DNA from: CAWUIH01 sp963922495 | Lineage (GTDB): Bacteria > Pseudomonadota > Gammaproteobacteria > Coxiellales > Coxiellaceae | Assembly: GCA_963922495.1 (NCBI GenBank) | Contig: CAWUIH010000083.1 | Location: 1 to 6,100, forward strand | Length of the DNA stretch: 6,100 nt | Direction of reading: 5' to 3' | Shown here: positions 1-6,092 of the stretch, piece by piece | How the letters are laid out: each line of letters opens with the position of its first letter | Numbering within the stretch: the first letter of the stretch is position 1 | The notes under the pieces: generated by a model | The model's database searches: none | What the model was told of the DNA's origin: nothing | Seen by the model: only the letters and a program-made list of their open reading frames with translations | Program-made: the position numbers and the translations under genes

Positions 1-55
1 TTCATTTTAGATTGCTGCCTAGATTAGCAAATGCTCATATTTTTGCAACAGTGCC
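1..55 (-). mobile_element. IS6/IS26-like insertion-sequence end, tip facing the gene cluster
   Basis: This stretch is the exact reverse complement of 5983-6037, 55 of 55 bases. Read on the minus strand it begins at 55 with GGCACTGTTGCAAA, which equals the 14-bp terminal inverted repeat known for IS26 and its close IS6-family relatives. The tip is therefore at base 55 and the body of the element would lie to the left, outside the window. No transposase sequence is visible. The match starts at base 1, so the shared sequence may extend further left. The 8 bases inside the tip (56-63) do not match the 8 bases inside the right-hand tip in either orientation, so no target-site duplication is seen between the two inner sides. 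Assignment to IS6 rests on the tip alone; an unnamed IS or a remnant is possible. Confidence 0.6.
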
Positions 56-142
56 AAAAATTTCACTAAAATAACTTATTGTGTTAATCTAGTCATTTAA
101 TATTCAATTAGAAGCCATGCCAGCTAGTTACAAACGCTCCCC

Positions 143-158
143 TAAAACGATCGTTTTA
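143..158. repeat. 16-bp perfect palindrome in the leader
   Basis: TAAAACGATCGTTTTA reads the same on both strands, with no spacer. It lies about 100 bases upstream of the first start codon. A symmetric site like this could bind a dimeric regulator, but no named operator is recognised. It is not followed by a T-run, and without a loop it is unlikely to act as a terminator. Confidence 0.5.
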
Positions 159-250
159 CTTGAGTATAAGTGGGGCTATATACCTTGTGGCATTTGATTT
201 AAATGCGTTTTTTCTTGGTGGGGGTATAACATTAATCTTCACATTTTCAT

Positions 251-255
251 AGGAG
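251..255 (+). promoter_or_regulatory. Ribosome binding site that fixes the TTG start at 262
   Basis: AGGAG lies 6 bases before TTG (262-264). The next in-frame ATG is only at about residue 371, beyond the whole methyltransferase domain, so the TTG start with this strong Shine-Dalgarno match is the best choice. Confidence 0.8.
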
Positions 256-261
256 TTATTT

Positions 262-3200
262 TTGAGTATAGACACTATAAAAGTTTTTGATAAACCAATA
301 AATACGCGCTCGTATTGGAATGCTAGATTTAGCTCTAAAGATTGGGAAAATAACCAAGGGAAGCAGCGAACTTTATTTTTCGGTCAATTAGCAATTGATA
401 ATATACCCAGCTGGCTTAAGGTTTATATAGAGTCTAAGAACCTATCTATCTGTGACTTTGGCTGTGCTCTAGGGCAAGCAACCAAATTACTTACTACCAC
501 ATTTCCCAATAATGATGTAACTGGGCAAGATATATCAGAATTAGGCATCAAAGAAGCAAAAAGGATTTTTCCAGAACTAAAATTTACCAGCGAAGACTTA
601 TTACAAACAACAGAAGAAAAGTACGATGTTCTGTTCTCTTCAAACACATTAGAACATTTCTATGATCCACATGATATTGTTAGCAAGTTGGCAAATTCCA
701 CCCGAAATTTTCTTATTTTCTTACTACCATTCTATGATGATTTAAAAATTAAAGAACATTTTTATTCTTTTACTTATCAAAATATTCCGAGAGTTATTGC
801 TGATAAATTTTCTCTTCTTTTTTATAAGGAGATAGATACATCTCGTATCCCAAATACCTATTGGAACGGTAAACAAATATTGCTTGTATACGCTATTGAT
901 TCTGTAATAGATATATTAGAAACGAACGCAAATAATCTGATTCCTTGCAATGCCTCAAAAAAAGAATGTCGACTAATATTAATTGATTCTATCTTAAAAG
1001 CCGAGAGCGAGAGAAAAGTATCAGAGTTTCTGTCTTTCCCGATAAAACAGCATCTCGAGCAAAGTTTAGCTCAAGAGCAAGCCGAGCATCAAGCTACCAA
1101 ACAGCATCTCGAGCAAACCGAAAACTTTCGCAATTATGTTCTTAATAGTTTTTCTTGGAAGATAGTGAAGCCATTAAGGCTGTTAAAAAGAACTTTTATT
1201 AAAATAAATAAAAAATCTAAACTTGCTTGCAATCTTTTTAAGACACATGGATTTAAAAAGTTCACAGCACACGTAAAACAATACGGCTTGGTTTCAACTG
1301 TTAAATACACACGTTCCAGATTATCGCCTAAAATACATGCCATCAAAAAATCAGAGCTAAAACCTTCCAACATGCTTTTAGAAAAACAGCAAGTTACTTT
1401 AGTACGTAATGCACTAAAAGAACAAAAGAACTCGAAGAATTGCATAATATTTCAGCTGGCATTTTTTGATTTTAATGGTGAAAAACCAATAAATGGTGGT
1501 GCTGAGCGTTATTGTGTTGACCTTGCAAATTTATTGAAAGAGCGTCAACTCAATGTTGTCTTAGTGCAAATGGGTAATACCAAACTTTGGATTAAAAAAT
1601 TCAATTCACTAACGGTAATTGGATTACCCGTTAGAGCCTGTGCCGATGTTTTTACTTCCACAATTGCAGGTCTTGAAGAGCTCGCAACCATATCTATCTA
1701 TTCTCCATTTTCCTTGAGTCCTTTAAAAGGTAAATCTAAATCTATTGGAATCATACATAGTATGTTTTGGGATCACCCAGAGCGATTATATTTTTCAAAT
1801 ATTGATGAATACATGGAAAAGATTAAATCATGTGACCTAATCGTAAGTAACAGTATTACTACAATAAATTGGATAAGGGGCTATAAAGGAACTGAGTTCG
1901 CCAAAAATATGTACTATATACCCAACTATGTCGACTTAAGTGAATTTAAAGCCGACAAAAATTTAGAACGTCGTCATGATAAGCATATTAATATACTTTT
2001 TCCTCGACGAATCACCAAGGATAGGGGTTTTGAATATGTGGTGCATATCTTTCCTAAAATTTTCGAAAAATATCCAAATGTAAATCTTACGTTAGCTGGG
2101 TATATTCATAATGATCAAAAAGTTTGTTTGCACCATTTTATAAAAAATTACGGTAATCGTGTACAGCATATTGAATCAGAACCGAACAAAATGGTCGGAT
2201 TATATCAAGAATCTGACATTGTTTTAATCCCGACACCCTATACTGAAGGTACTTCACTTAGCTGCTTAGAAGCTATGGCGTGTGGCAAAGCCATAATTAC
2301 TACCAATATTGGAGGCCTTCCTGAATTAATTATTAATGGTTATAATGGTGTCATAGTTAATCCGTGTGAAGATGAACTATATGAGTCTATTGTGTGCTTA
2401 ATCGAAGACAGAAAACTTCGACTATCATTAGCCAATAAAGCAAAAGAGTTGGCGCAATCTTTTTCTTTAACCACATGGAGAAACCTCTACACCAAACATA
2501 TTGATAGGCTGCTAAAACATAATAACGAATTTCCATGCGATTACCGCCATAGTGATGTTGTTGTTTTTGAAAAATTTATGCCTTGGAGTTTTGAATATAC
2601 ACAACGGTTTCACCATATCCCATCTATACTAGCTGACTATGGTTACAAATGTATTTTTGTTGGTTTTGAGCATCATGATCAGCTTGTTGATGGAGATATA
2701 AAGAAAATAAAAGAAAATCTACTATTAACTACAGATAAATCCGTACATAATAATATACAAGGCATTACAAGGACTATACACTATTTTAATTGCTGTGCAA
2801 AAGATGTTCTTCACGTGAACTATCTAAAATTTTTACATGAATCCAACCAATTAATTATTTATGATTATTGTGACCACATTCACAAAGATATTTTTCTATC
2901 TGAAGTCCCAGAAAATGTCCTAGAAAGCCAAAACTATTGCTTGAAAAATAGCTCAATCATTATTCTATCTTCTGCCAGCACATTATATGAGCACGCAGTT
3001 CAAATAAGAGGGTCAAATCATAATGTTTATCTTGTAGAGAACGCCGTTAATAAGAATAATTTCATGATAGCTAGTGATTGTAAATCGTTAACTGATCTAA
3101 ACTTCTTAATAGACAAAACAGTGATTGGTTATTTCGGCGCAGTGGCAAACTGGTTTGACTATGAGCTTGTTAGCAAAATATCTGATGCTTATCCGAATCA

Positions 3201-3633
3201 TTACATTGTTATTATTGGGATTATTAATGATAAATTATTTAAACAGAATAGGTTAAACATGAGAAGCAATATAATTGCTAAACCCCCAGTAGCGTATAAT
3301 GAACTAATGCATTATGCTAATTATTTTAATATTTCGATTATTCCATTCCTTAATAATGAAATTATTAGAAGCTGCTCGCCAGTAAAACTCTTTGAATACA
3401 TGGCTCTCGGCAAGCCAATTATAACCACAGATATACTAGAATGTAGAAAATATAAATCTGCTTTAATCGCCAAAGACCACGATGAATTTATTAGCCTTAT
3501 TGATAAAGCACTTAAAATTCCAGAGGATGATGATTATTTCAAAATAATGAAAAAAGAAGCTGAAGAAAATACTTGGGATGCTAGGGCAAAAGTAATTATC
3601 GAGGCGATTAATGAAAATCTTAATGCTCGTTGA
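262..3633 (+). CDS. Three-part fusion: SAM methyltransferase - coiled coil - two GT-B glycosyltransferase domains
   Basis: This large cytoplasmic enzyme of surface-glycan assembly has 1,123 residues. Residues about 15-230 form a class I SAM-dependent methyltransferase, with motif I ICDFGCALGQA at 63-73, an acidic residue at D90 after strand 2, and NTLEHFYDP at 128-136. Residues about 245-292 are Glu/Gln/Ala-rich and predicted coiled coil, containing KQHLEQ twice (262, 280). NSFSWKIVKPLR (295-306) and a very basic stretch to about 370 follow, perhaps a peripheral membrane contact. Residues about 393-755 are a GT4-type glycosyltransferase with GGAERY (412-417) and an intact EX7E pair, E662 and E670. 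Residues about 762-1118 are a second GT-B module resembling TuaH-like proteins (PWSF at 774-777, GYFGAVANWFDYE, SPVKLFEYMALGKP near 1039-1052). Its first EX7E position is Ser1037, so its activity is less certain. Start is TTG with AGGAG. The end overlaps the next gene by 23 nt. Sugar donors, acceptor and methylation site cannot be read from sequence. Confidence 0.9.
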   Translation: MSIDTIKVFDKPINTRSYWNARFSSKDWENNQGKQRTLFFGQLAIDNIPSWLKVYIESKNLSICDFGCALGQATKLLTTTFPNNDVTGQDISELGIKEAKRIFPELKFTSEDLLQTTEEKYDVLFSSNTLEHFYDPHDIVSKLANSTRNFLIFLLPFYDDLKIKEHFYSFTYQNIPRVIADKFSLLFYKEIDTSRIPNTYWNGKQILLVYAIDSVIDILETNANNLIPCNASKKECRLILIDSILKAESERKVSEFLSFPIKQHLEQSLAQEQAEHQATKQHLEQTENFRNYVLNSFSWKIVKPLRLLKRTFIKINKKSKLACNLFKTHGFKKFTAHVKQYGLVSTVKYTRSRLSPKIHAIKKSELKPSNMLLEKQQVTLVRNALKEQKNSKNCIIFQLAFFDFNGEKPINGGAERYCVDLANLLKERQLNVVLVQMGNTKLWIKKFNSLTVIGLPVRACADVFTSTIAGLEELATISIYSPFSLSPLKGKSKSIGIIHSMFWDHPERLYFSNIDEYMEKIKSCDLIVSNSITTINWIRGYKGTEFAKNMYYIPNYVDLSEFKADKNLERRHDKHINILFPRRITKDRGFEYVVHIFPKIFEKYPNVNLTLAGYIHNDQKVCLHHFIKNYGNRVQHIESEPNKMVGLYQESDIVLIPTPYTEGTSLSCLEAMACGKAIITTNIGGLPELIINGYNGVIVNPCEDELYESIVCLIEDRKLRLSLANKAKELAQSFSLTTWRNLYTKHIDRLLKHNNEFPCDYRHSDVVVFEKFMPWSFEYTQRFHHIPSILADYGYKCIFVGFEHHDQLVDGDIKKIKENLLLTTDKSVHNNIQGITRTIHYFNCCAKDVLHVNYLKFLHESNQLIIYDYCDHIHKDIFLSEVPENVLESQNYCLKNSSIIILSSASTLYEHAVQIRGSNHNVYLVENAVNKNNFMIASDCKSLTDLNFLIDKTVIGYFGAVANWFDYELVSKISDAYPNHYIVIIGIINDKLFKQNRLNMRSNIIAKPPVAYNELMHYANYFNISIIPFLNNEIIRSCSPVKLFEYMALGKPIITTDILECRKYKSALIAKDHDEFISLIDKALKIPEDDDYFKIMKKEAEENTWDARAKVIIEAINENLNAR
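1045..1117 (+). repeat. 19-bp direct repeat, 54 bases apart, inside the coiled coil
   Basis: AAACAGCATCTCGAGCAAA occurs identically at 1045-1063 and 1099-1117. The offset of 54 bases is exactly 18 codons, so both copies encode KQHLEQ in frame, and loss or gain of one unit would keep the protein open. Eighteen residues equal one heptad plus one hendecad, which fits continuous coiled-coil packing. The sequence between the copies encodes SLAQEQAEHQAT. Confidence 0.85.
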
Positions 3634-3937
3634 TAACTACCCACCTGAAATGAACGCCAACGCACGAATATTTTCAGAATTAGCTGATATTTTAGCACGT
3701 AATGGTCTTGATACATCAGTAGTCACTTCTCATCCCAATTTTCCAAAAGGTAAAGTTTTTCCTGGCTATAAGAACAAGTGGTGTAGTAAATCACTAGAAA
3801 ATGGAGTCAATGTTATCCGATTAAAGACATATATGCATCCTAATAGAGGCATCATCAAAAGATCTTTAGACTTTCTTTCTTTTGGTTTATCCTCTTTTTT
3901 TTTAGCTTATCTAAAACAAACGTTGATTGTATCATAG
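3611..3937 (+). CDS. N-terminal fragment of the split glycosyltransferase (frame as read)
   Basis: The 108 codons encode the start of a GT4 N-terminal Rossmann half: MKILMLVDNYPP, then ARIFSELADILARNG as the first helix, and HPNFPKGKVFPGYKNK, a pattern typical of the WbuB/WcaI group. The last residues, LAYLKQTLIVS after the T9 run, do not fit the family and end at TAG 3935-3937, as expected after a frameshift. On its own this piece lacks the donor-binding half and would not be an active transferase. Its start lies inside the end of the preceding gene (23-nt overlap). Confidence 0.7.
   Translation: MKILMLVDNYPPEMNANARIFSELADILARNGLDTSVVTSHPNFPKGKVFPGYKNKWCSKSLENGVNVIRLKTYMHPNRGIIKRSLDFLSFGLSSFFLAYLKQTLIVS
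3895..3904 (+). promoter_or_regulatory. T9 homopolymer with -1 slippery heptamer T TTT TTA
   Basis: Nine T residues occupy 3895-3903 and are followed by A. In the frame from ATG 3611 the codons here are TTT (3896), TTT (3899), TTA (3902), so the heptamer 3898-3904 is T TTT TTA in the phase needed for -1 slippage, the same heptamer as at the HIV-1 gag-pol shift. A -1 shift leads exactly into the frame of the downstream half. Nine-U tracts are also known to cause transcriptional slippage, as in Shigella mxiE, and such runs are hot spots for replication slippage. No upstream Shine-Dalgarno-like stimulator is seen; a weak 4-bp hairpin (GGTG/CGCC) lies about 30 bases downstream. Confidence 0.6.
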
Positions 3938-3963
3938 GTGTAACGCCTCAATTCTTTTCAGCT

Positions 3964-4848
3964 TTGTCTGCTTGCTTCTTATCTATTATAAAAAGAAAAC
4001 CATTAATCATAATTTTATGCGATTTATGGCCTGATTCAATTATTTCAAATAAAGTAATTAAAAAAGGATTTTTCTACCGCATCTTAAAGAAGCTAGAAAT
4101 TTTTATGTACAAAAAGGCTACAGCAATTGCTATCTTATCACCTAATTTTAGACAATATCTGATGCGAAATAATATAGATAATTCTAAAATTATTGATTTT
4201 ATTTCAGGGGCAAGTGATAGCTTCCCAGTTAAAAATAAAAAAAAGGAATACGAGTTATTAAGAAAGTATAACTTACATGAGAAATTAGTGATTGGATATA
4301 TTGGTACATTCGGTATTTCTCATAATCATGAAGATCTTATTGAGGTCTTTAATATACTGAATCGTAAAGATATACATCTTTTTATGATTGGAGATGGTGC
4401 AAAAAAAGATGACCTCATCGATCTTATAAGAAAATATAAATTAAGTAATGTTACGATTGATGGACCAATTCCACCAGAAGAGGTAGCACATTATTGGTCT
4501 ATTTGTAATGTATCTATTATCCCATTAGAATCAACAGAAACTAATAAAACGGTAATCCCTTCAAAAATACTAGAAGCGATGAAAGTAGGCTTGCCTGCCA
4601 TACTGTATATGCCCGAAAGTGAAGCTACTCGCTTTTTCTCAGAATCCAATGCATACTGGCATGTGGAAAGCGGAAACATTCAAGCGCTCACTAAATTTAT
4701 TAGTAGATTGTCTATAGAAATGATTACTGAAAAAAAAGAAAAGGCACTAAATTTTTCAAAAAAATACTCAAGAGAAAATCAAGCAAAAATATTAATTAAT
4801 GCCATAGATAAAATCTATAAAAAATCGAGAAACAATGAAAAATTTTAA
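3964..4848 (+). CDS. C-terminal part of the split glycosyltransferase
   Basis: This frame is open from 3847, after TAG at 3844. The TTG at 3964 is only the first possible start after the upstream stop; it has no ribosome binding site and falls inside a conserved region, so it is probably not used. The sequence carries the end of the N-terminal half (VTPQFFSALSACFL, then DLWPDS, a hallmark of WbuB/WcaI-like enzymes) and the C-terminal donor-binding half: VIGYIGTFGISHNHEDLIEVF, then PPEEVAHYW, then PSKILEAMKVGLP. A strict EX7E motif is absent: the position 8 residues before the Glu of KILEAM is Thr, as expected for this subgroup, which uses the PSK-E pattern. The stop overlaps the start of wecB by 14 nt. 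It is likely expressed only through the frameshift. Confidence 0.7.
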   Translation: MSACFLSIIKRKPLIIILCDLWPDSIISNKVIKKGFFYRILKKLEIFMYKKATAIAILSPNFRQYLMRNNIDNSKIIDFISGASDSFPVKNKKKEYELLRKYNLHEKLVIGYIGTFGISHNHEDLIEVFNILNRKDIHLFMIGDGAKKDDLIDLIRKYKLSNVTIDGPIPPEEVAHYWSICNVSIIPLESTETNKTVIPSKILEAMKVGLPAILYMPESEATRFFSESNAYWHVESGNIQALTKFISRLSIEMITEKKEKALNFSKKYSRENQAKILINAIDKIYKKSRNNEKF

Positions 4849-5935
4849 TATCGCCTGCGTTATCGGCACAAGACCTGAAGCATTAAAAATGATTCCTGTT
4901 GTTTCAGAGCTAAGTAAGAACTCTGAATTTTGTGTAAAAACCATTCTTACTGGACAGCATAGGAGTCTATTACAACAAATGTTAAAAAACTCTGGAATCG
5001 TACCGGATGTTAACTTTGATGTTATGCAAGAAAATCAAAACCTAAACACGTTAACTGCAAAACTACTTAATCAATTTGAGAGTTACTTCAATGAGAATCC
5101 TATAAATTTAGTAGTTTCCCAAGGAGATACGACTACAACGCTAGTTTCTGCTTTATCTGCTTTCTACAGAAAAATTCCTTTTGCTCATGTTGAAGCCGGT
5201 TTAAGAACATCTTATATAAGCAACCCTTTCCCAGAAGAGTTTAATAGAAGAACAACTACCATGATATCTTCTTTACATTTCTGTCCGACAGAACAGGCAG
5301 CAGAAAATTTAAAAAAAGAAAACGTGACAAAGCACATATATATCACTGGAAATACCATTATCGATATGTTATATAAATATGCTAAACCTAATACTTTTCC
5401 TAAGGATAATAAAAAAATTATTTTTGTGACCTGTCACCGTAGAGAAAATTTTGGAGAGCCATTAATTAACATTTGTTTGGCTCTAAAAGAAATAGCACTA
5501 AAAAACCCAAATTTTAAAATTGTTTTTCCTGTTCACCCCAATCCAAATGTGTGTTCAGTGGTTTATGAAAAGTTATCTAATATAGATAATATAAATCTAT
5601 GTGAGCCACTTGATTATCCTGACTTAGTTAGCACGGTTAATAACTCTTATCTAATATTAACAGATTCTGGTGGCCTACAAGAAGAAGCCCCCGCATTGAA
5701 TAAGCCAGTATTAGTATTAAGAAATGAAACCGAAAGGCCAGAAGCAGTTGAAATAGGGGCTGCTCGTTTAGTGGGTTATGATACTAAAAGTATTATTGAC
5801 AATGTTGAAGAATTGATTTTTAGCCCATCCATATATGAAAAAATGAGCCAGGCAGGTTCTCCCTACGGCGATGGCAAGTCGTCTGTGAGAATTGTAAATA
5901 TTATCAAACACTTTTTAAGTGGGGATGCTCAGTGA
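4835..5935 (+). CDS. wecB: UDP-N-acetylglucosamine 2-epimerase, non-hydrolysing (WecB/MnaA type)
   Basis: This cytoplasmic enzyme interconverts UDP-GlcNAc and UDP-ManNAc and so supplies ManNAc, or its oxidised form ManNAcA, for surface glycans. It is 366 residues, close to the 376 of E. coli WecB, and has the whole GT-B-like epimerase fold. Key positions match the E. coli enzyme: GTRPEALKM at 11-19 with R13 and K18, GDTTTT with D98, HVEAGLRT with E120, PFPEEFNR with E134, CHRRENFG with H201, and LTDSGGLQEEAP at 275-286 for nucleotide binding. The GDTTTT and HVEAGLRT motifs favour WecB over the related FnlC/WbjD epimerases. ATG 4835 overlaps the preceding stop by 14 nt, and a weak GAGA lies at 4827-4830. 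No wecC dehydrogenase is in the window, so the final sugar is undecided. The gene is intact, and whether it is the only wecB copy in the genome cannot be told. Confidence 0.93.
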   Translation: MKNFNIACVIGTRPEALKMIPVVSELSKNSEFCVKTILTGQHRSLLQQMLKNSGIVPDVNFDVMQENQNLNTLTAKLLNQFESYFNENPINLVVSQGDTTTTLVSALSAFYRKIPFAHVEAGLRTSYISNPFPEEFNRRTTTMISSLHFCPTEQAAENLKKENVTKHIYITGNTIIDMLYKYAKPNTFPKDNKKIIFVTCHRRENFGEPLINICLALKEIALKNPNFKIVFPVHPNPNVCSVVYEKLSNIDNINLCEPLDYPDLVSTVNNSYLILTDSGGLQEEAPALNKPVLVLRNETERPEAVEIGAARLVGYDTKSIIDNVEELIFSPSIYEKMSQAGSPYGDGKSSVRIVNIIKHFLSGDAQ

Positions 5936-6003
5936 TGACGTGCCGGCTAGCGGTGACGCATCCCAATTTTGCACACTATCAAGGCACTGTTGCAAAAATA
6001 TGA
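5935..6003 (+). CDS. Start of a further operon gene, apparently cut by the IS end (partial)
   Basis: ATG 5935 overlaps the wecB stop in the arrangement TGATG, a common sign of translational coupling, with GGGG at 5921-5924 as a possible ribosome binding site. The frame reads MTCRLAVTHPNFAHYQ to 5982, then enters the IS-like end (GTVAKI) and stops at 6003. The first 16 codons may be the start of the next polysaccharide gene, interrupted at the 5982/5983 junction. The family is not recognised. The segment AVTHPNFAHYQ recurs beyond the IS end at 6048-6080. It could be non-coding instead. Confidence 0.4.
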   Translation: MTCRLAVTHPNFAHYQGTVAKI

Positions 6004-6080
6004 GCATTTGCTAATCTAGGCAGCAATCTAAAATGAAAGCTAAGCCAGCTGTGACGCATCCAAATTTTGCACACTATCAA
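5953..6080 (+). repeat. Near-identical 30-bp direct repeats (5953-5982 and 6051-6080) on either side of the IS end
   Basis: The two copies match at 29 of 30 bases and lie 98 bases apart. The first abuts the GGCACTG tip exactly; the second follows the 55-bp element after 13 bases. Weaker similarity continues upstream (CGGCTAGCG against AAGCCAGCT). Both can be read in the plus frame as VTHPNFAHYQ. The differences GCG/GCT (Ala) and CCC/CCA (Pro) are synonymous, which hints at coding origin, though there are too few differences to prove it. The length far exceeds an IS6 8-bp target duplication. Alternatives are terminal repeats of another element or an assembly join. Confidence 0.75.
5983..6037 (+). 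mobile_element. IS6/IS26-like end, inverted copy of 1-55 (probably truncated)
   Basis: It begins with GGCACTGTTGCAAA (5983-5996), the IS26-type tip, and is the perfect inverted copy of 1-55. The tip faces the gene cluster and the body would run to the right. However, the sequence 14 bases past the shared part is a copy of the pre-junction repeat rather than recognisable transposase, and the longest frame there stops at 6092. This copy is therefore likely a remnant of about 55-65 bases. Both tips face inward and both are the same end, which implies two elements in opposite orientation flanking the cluster. Confidence 0.55.
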
Positions 6081-6092
6081 TCAGGGAGTTAA
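6033..6092 (+). CDS. 19-codon reading frame carrying the second AVTHPNFAHYQ copy
   Basis: ATG 6033 overlaps the end of the IS-like repeat and reads MKAKPAVTHPNFAHYQSGS, stopping at TAA 6090-6092. The 11 central residues equal those of the frame starting at 5935. No good ribosome binding site is present; AGG at 6018-6020 is too far upstream. It is more likely a gene fragment or a chance frame than a working peptide. Confidence 0.2.
   Translation: MKAKPAVTHPNFAHYQSGS

Larger units (their letters stand above)
56..261. other. Non-coding leader between the IS end and the first gene
   Basis: About 200 bases with no credible reading frame. It holds a perfect 16-bp palindrome (143-158), several -10-like words (TATAAG at 165, TATATA at 177, TATAAC at 225) and the ribosome binding site for the first gene. 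None of the -10-like words has a good -35 box at 16-18 bases, so no promoter is called. The JUMPStart/ops element often found ahead of enterobacterial O-antigen clusters (core GGCGGTAGC) is not present. Transcription could start here, in the neighbouring IS, or farther upstream. Confidence 0.6.
3611..4848 (+). pseudogene. WbuB/WcaI-like GT4 glycosyltransferase gene split by a -1 frameshift at a T9 run
   Basis: Two adjacent plus-strand frames together make one complete GT-B glycosyltransferase of the WbuB/WcaI type, about 412 residues, near the usual family length of about 400. The first frame carries the N-terminal Rossmann half and stops at 3937. The second is open from 3847 and carries the rest. 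They join without loss of homology only near the nine T residues at 3895-3903: after the run, the second frame reads SLSKTNVDCIIGVTPQFF, the expected continuation. One extra T (T10) or two fewer (T7) would restore a single frame. In the ON form the enzyme would transfer a sugar from a nucleotide donor to a lipid-linked acceptor on the cytoplasmic face. WbuB of E. coli adds L-FucNAc, but no FucNAc synthesis genes are seen here, so the donor is unknown. Start ATG 3611 has GAGG at 3601-3604, 6 bases upstream. It could be phase-variable, slippage-decoded, a true pseudogene or a sequencing error. Confidence 0.8.

Noticed and set aside
118..142. Integron attC (VCR-like) site suggested by GTTACAAACGC
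   Set aside because: The rest of the attC structure (paired R and L boxes with long dyad symmetry) is not present nearby.
160..182. Sigma70 promoter TTGAGT with TATATA
   Set aside because: The spacer is 11 bases, too short; other -10-like words in the leader lack a -35 box.
423..3716. Minus-strand open frames at 423-647, 1134-1445 and 3534-3716
   Set aside because: They lie opposite strongly conserved plus-strand domains, show no recognisable motif and have no supporting start signals.
3964..3966. TTG as the true start of a separate 294-residue protein
   Set aside because: It has no ribosome binding site, the same frame encodes family-conserved sequence upstream of it, and the missing N-terminal half is the adjacent frame.
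4237..4737. A8 runs at 4237-4244 and 4730-4737 as further frameshift sites
   Set aside because: The reading frame is intact through both and matches the family, so there is no sign of a shift at present.
5936..5982. Terminator after wecB
   Set aside because: The GC-rich stretch has only a 3-bp dyad (CCG/CGG) and no T-run, and a coupled reading frame runs through it.
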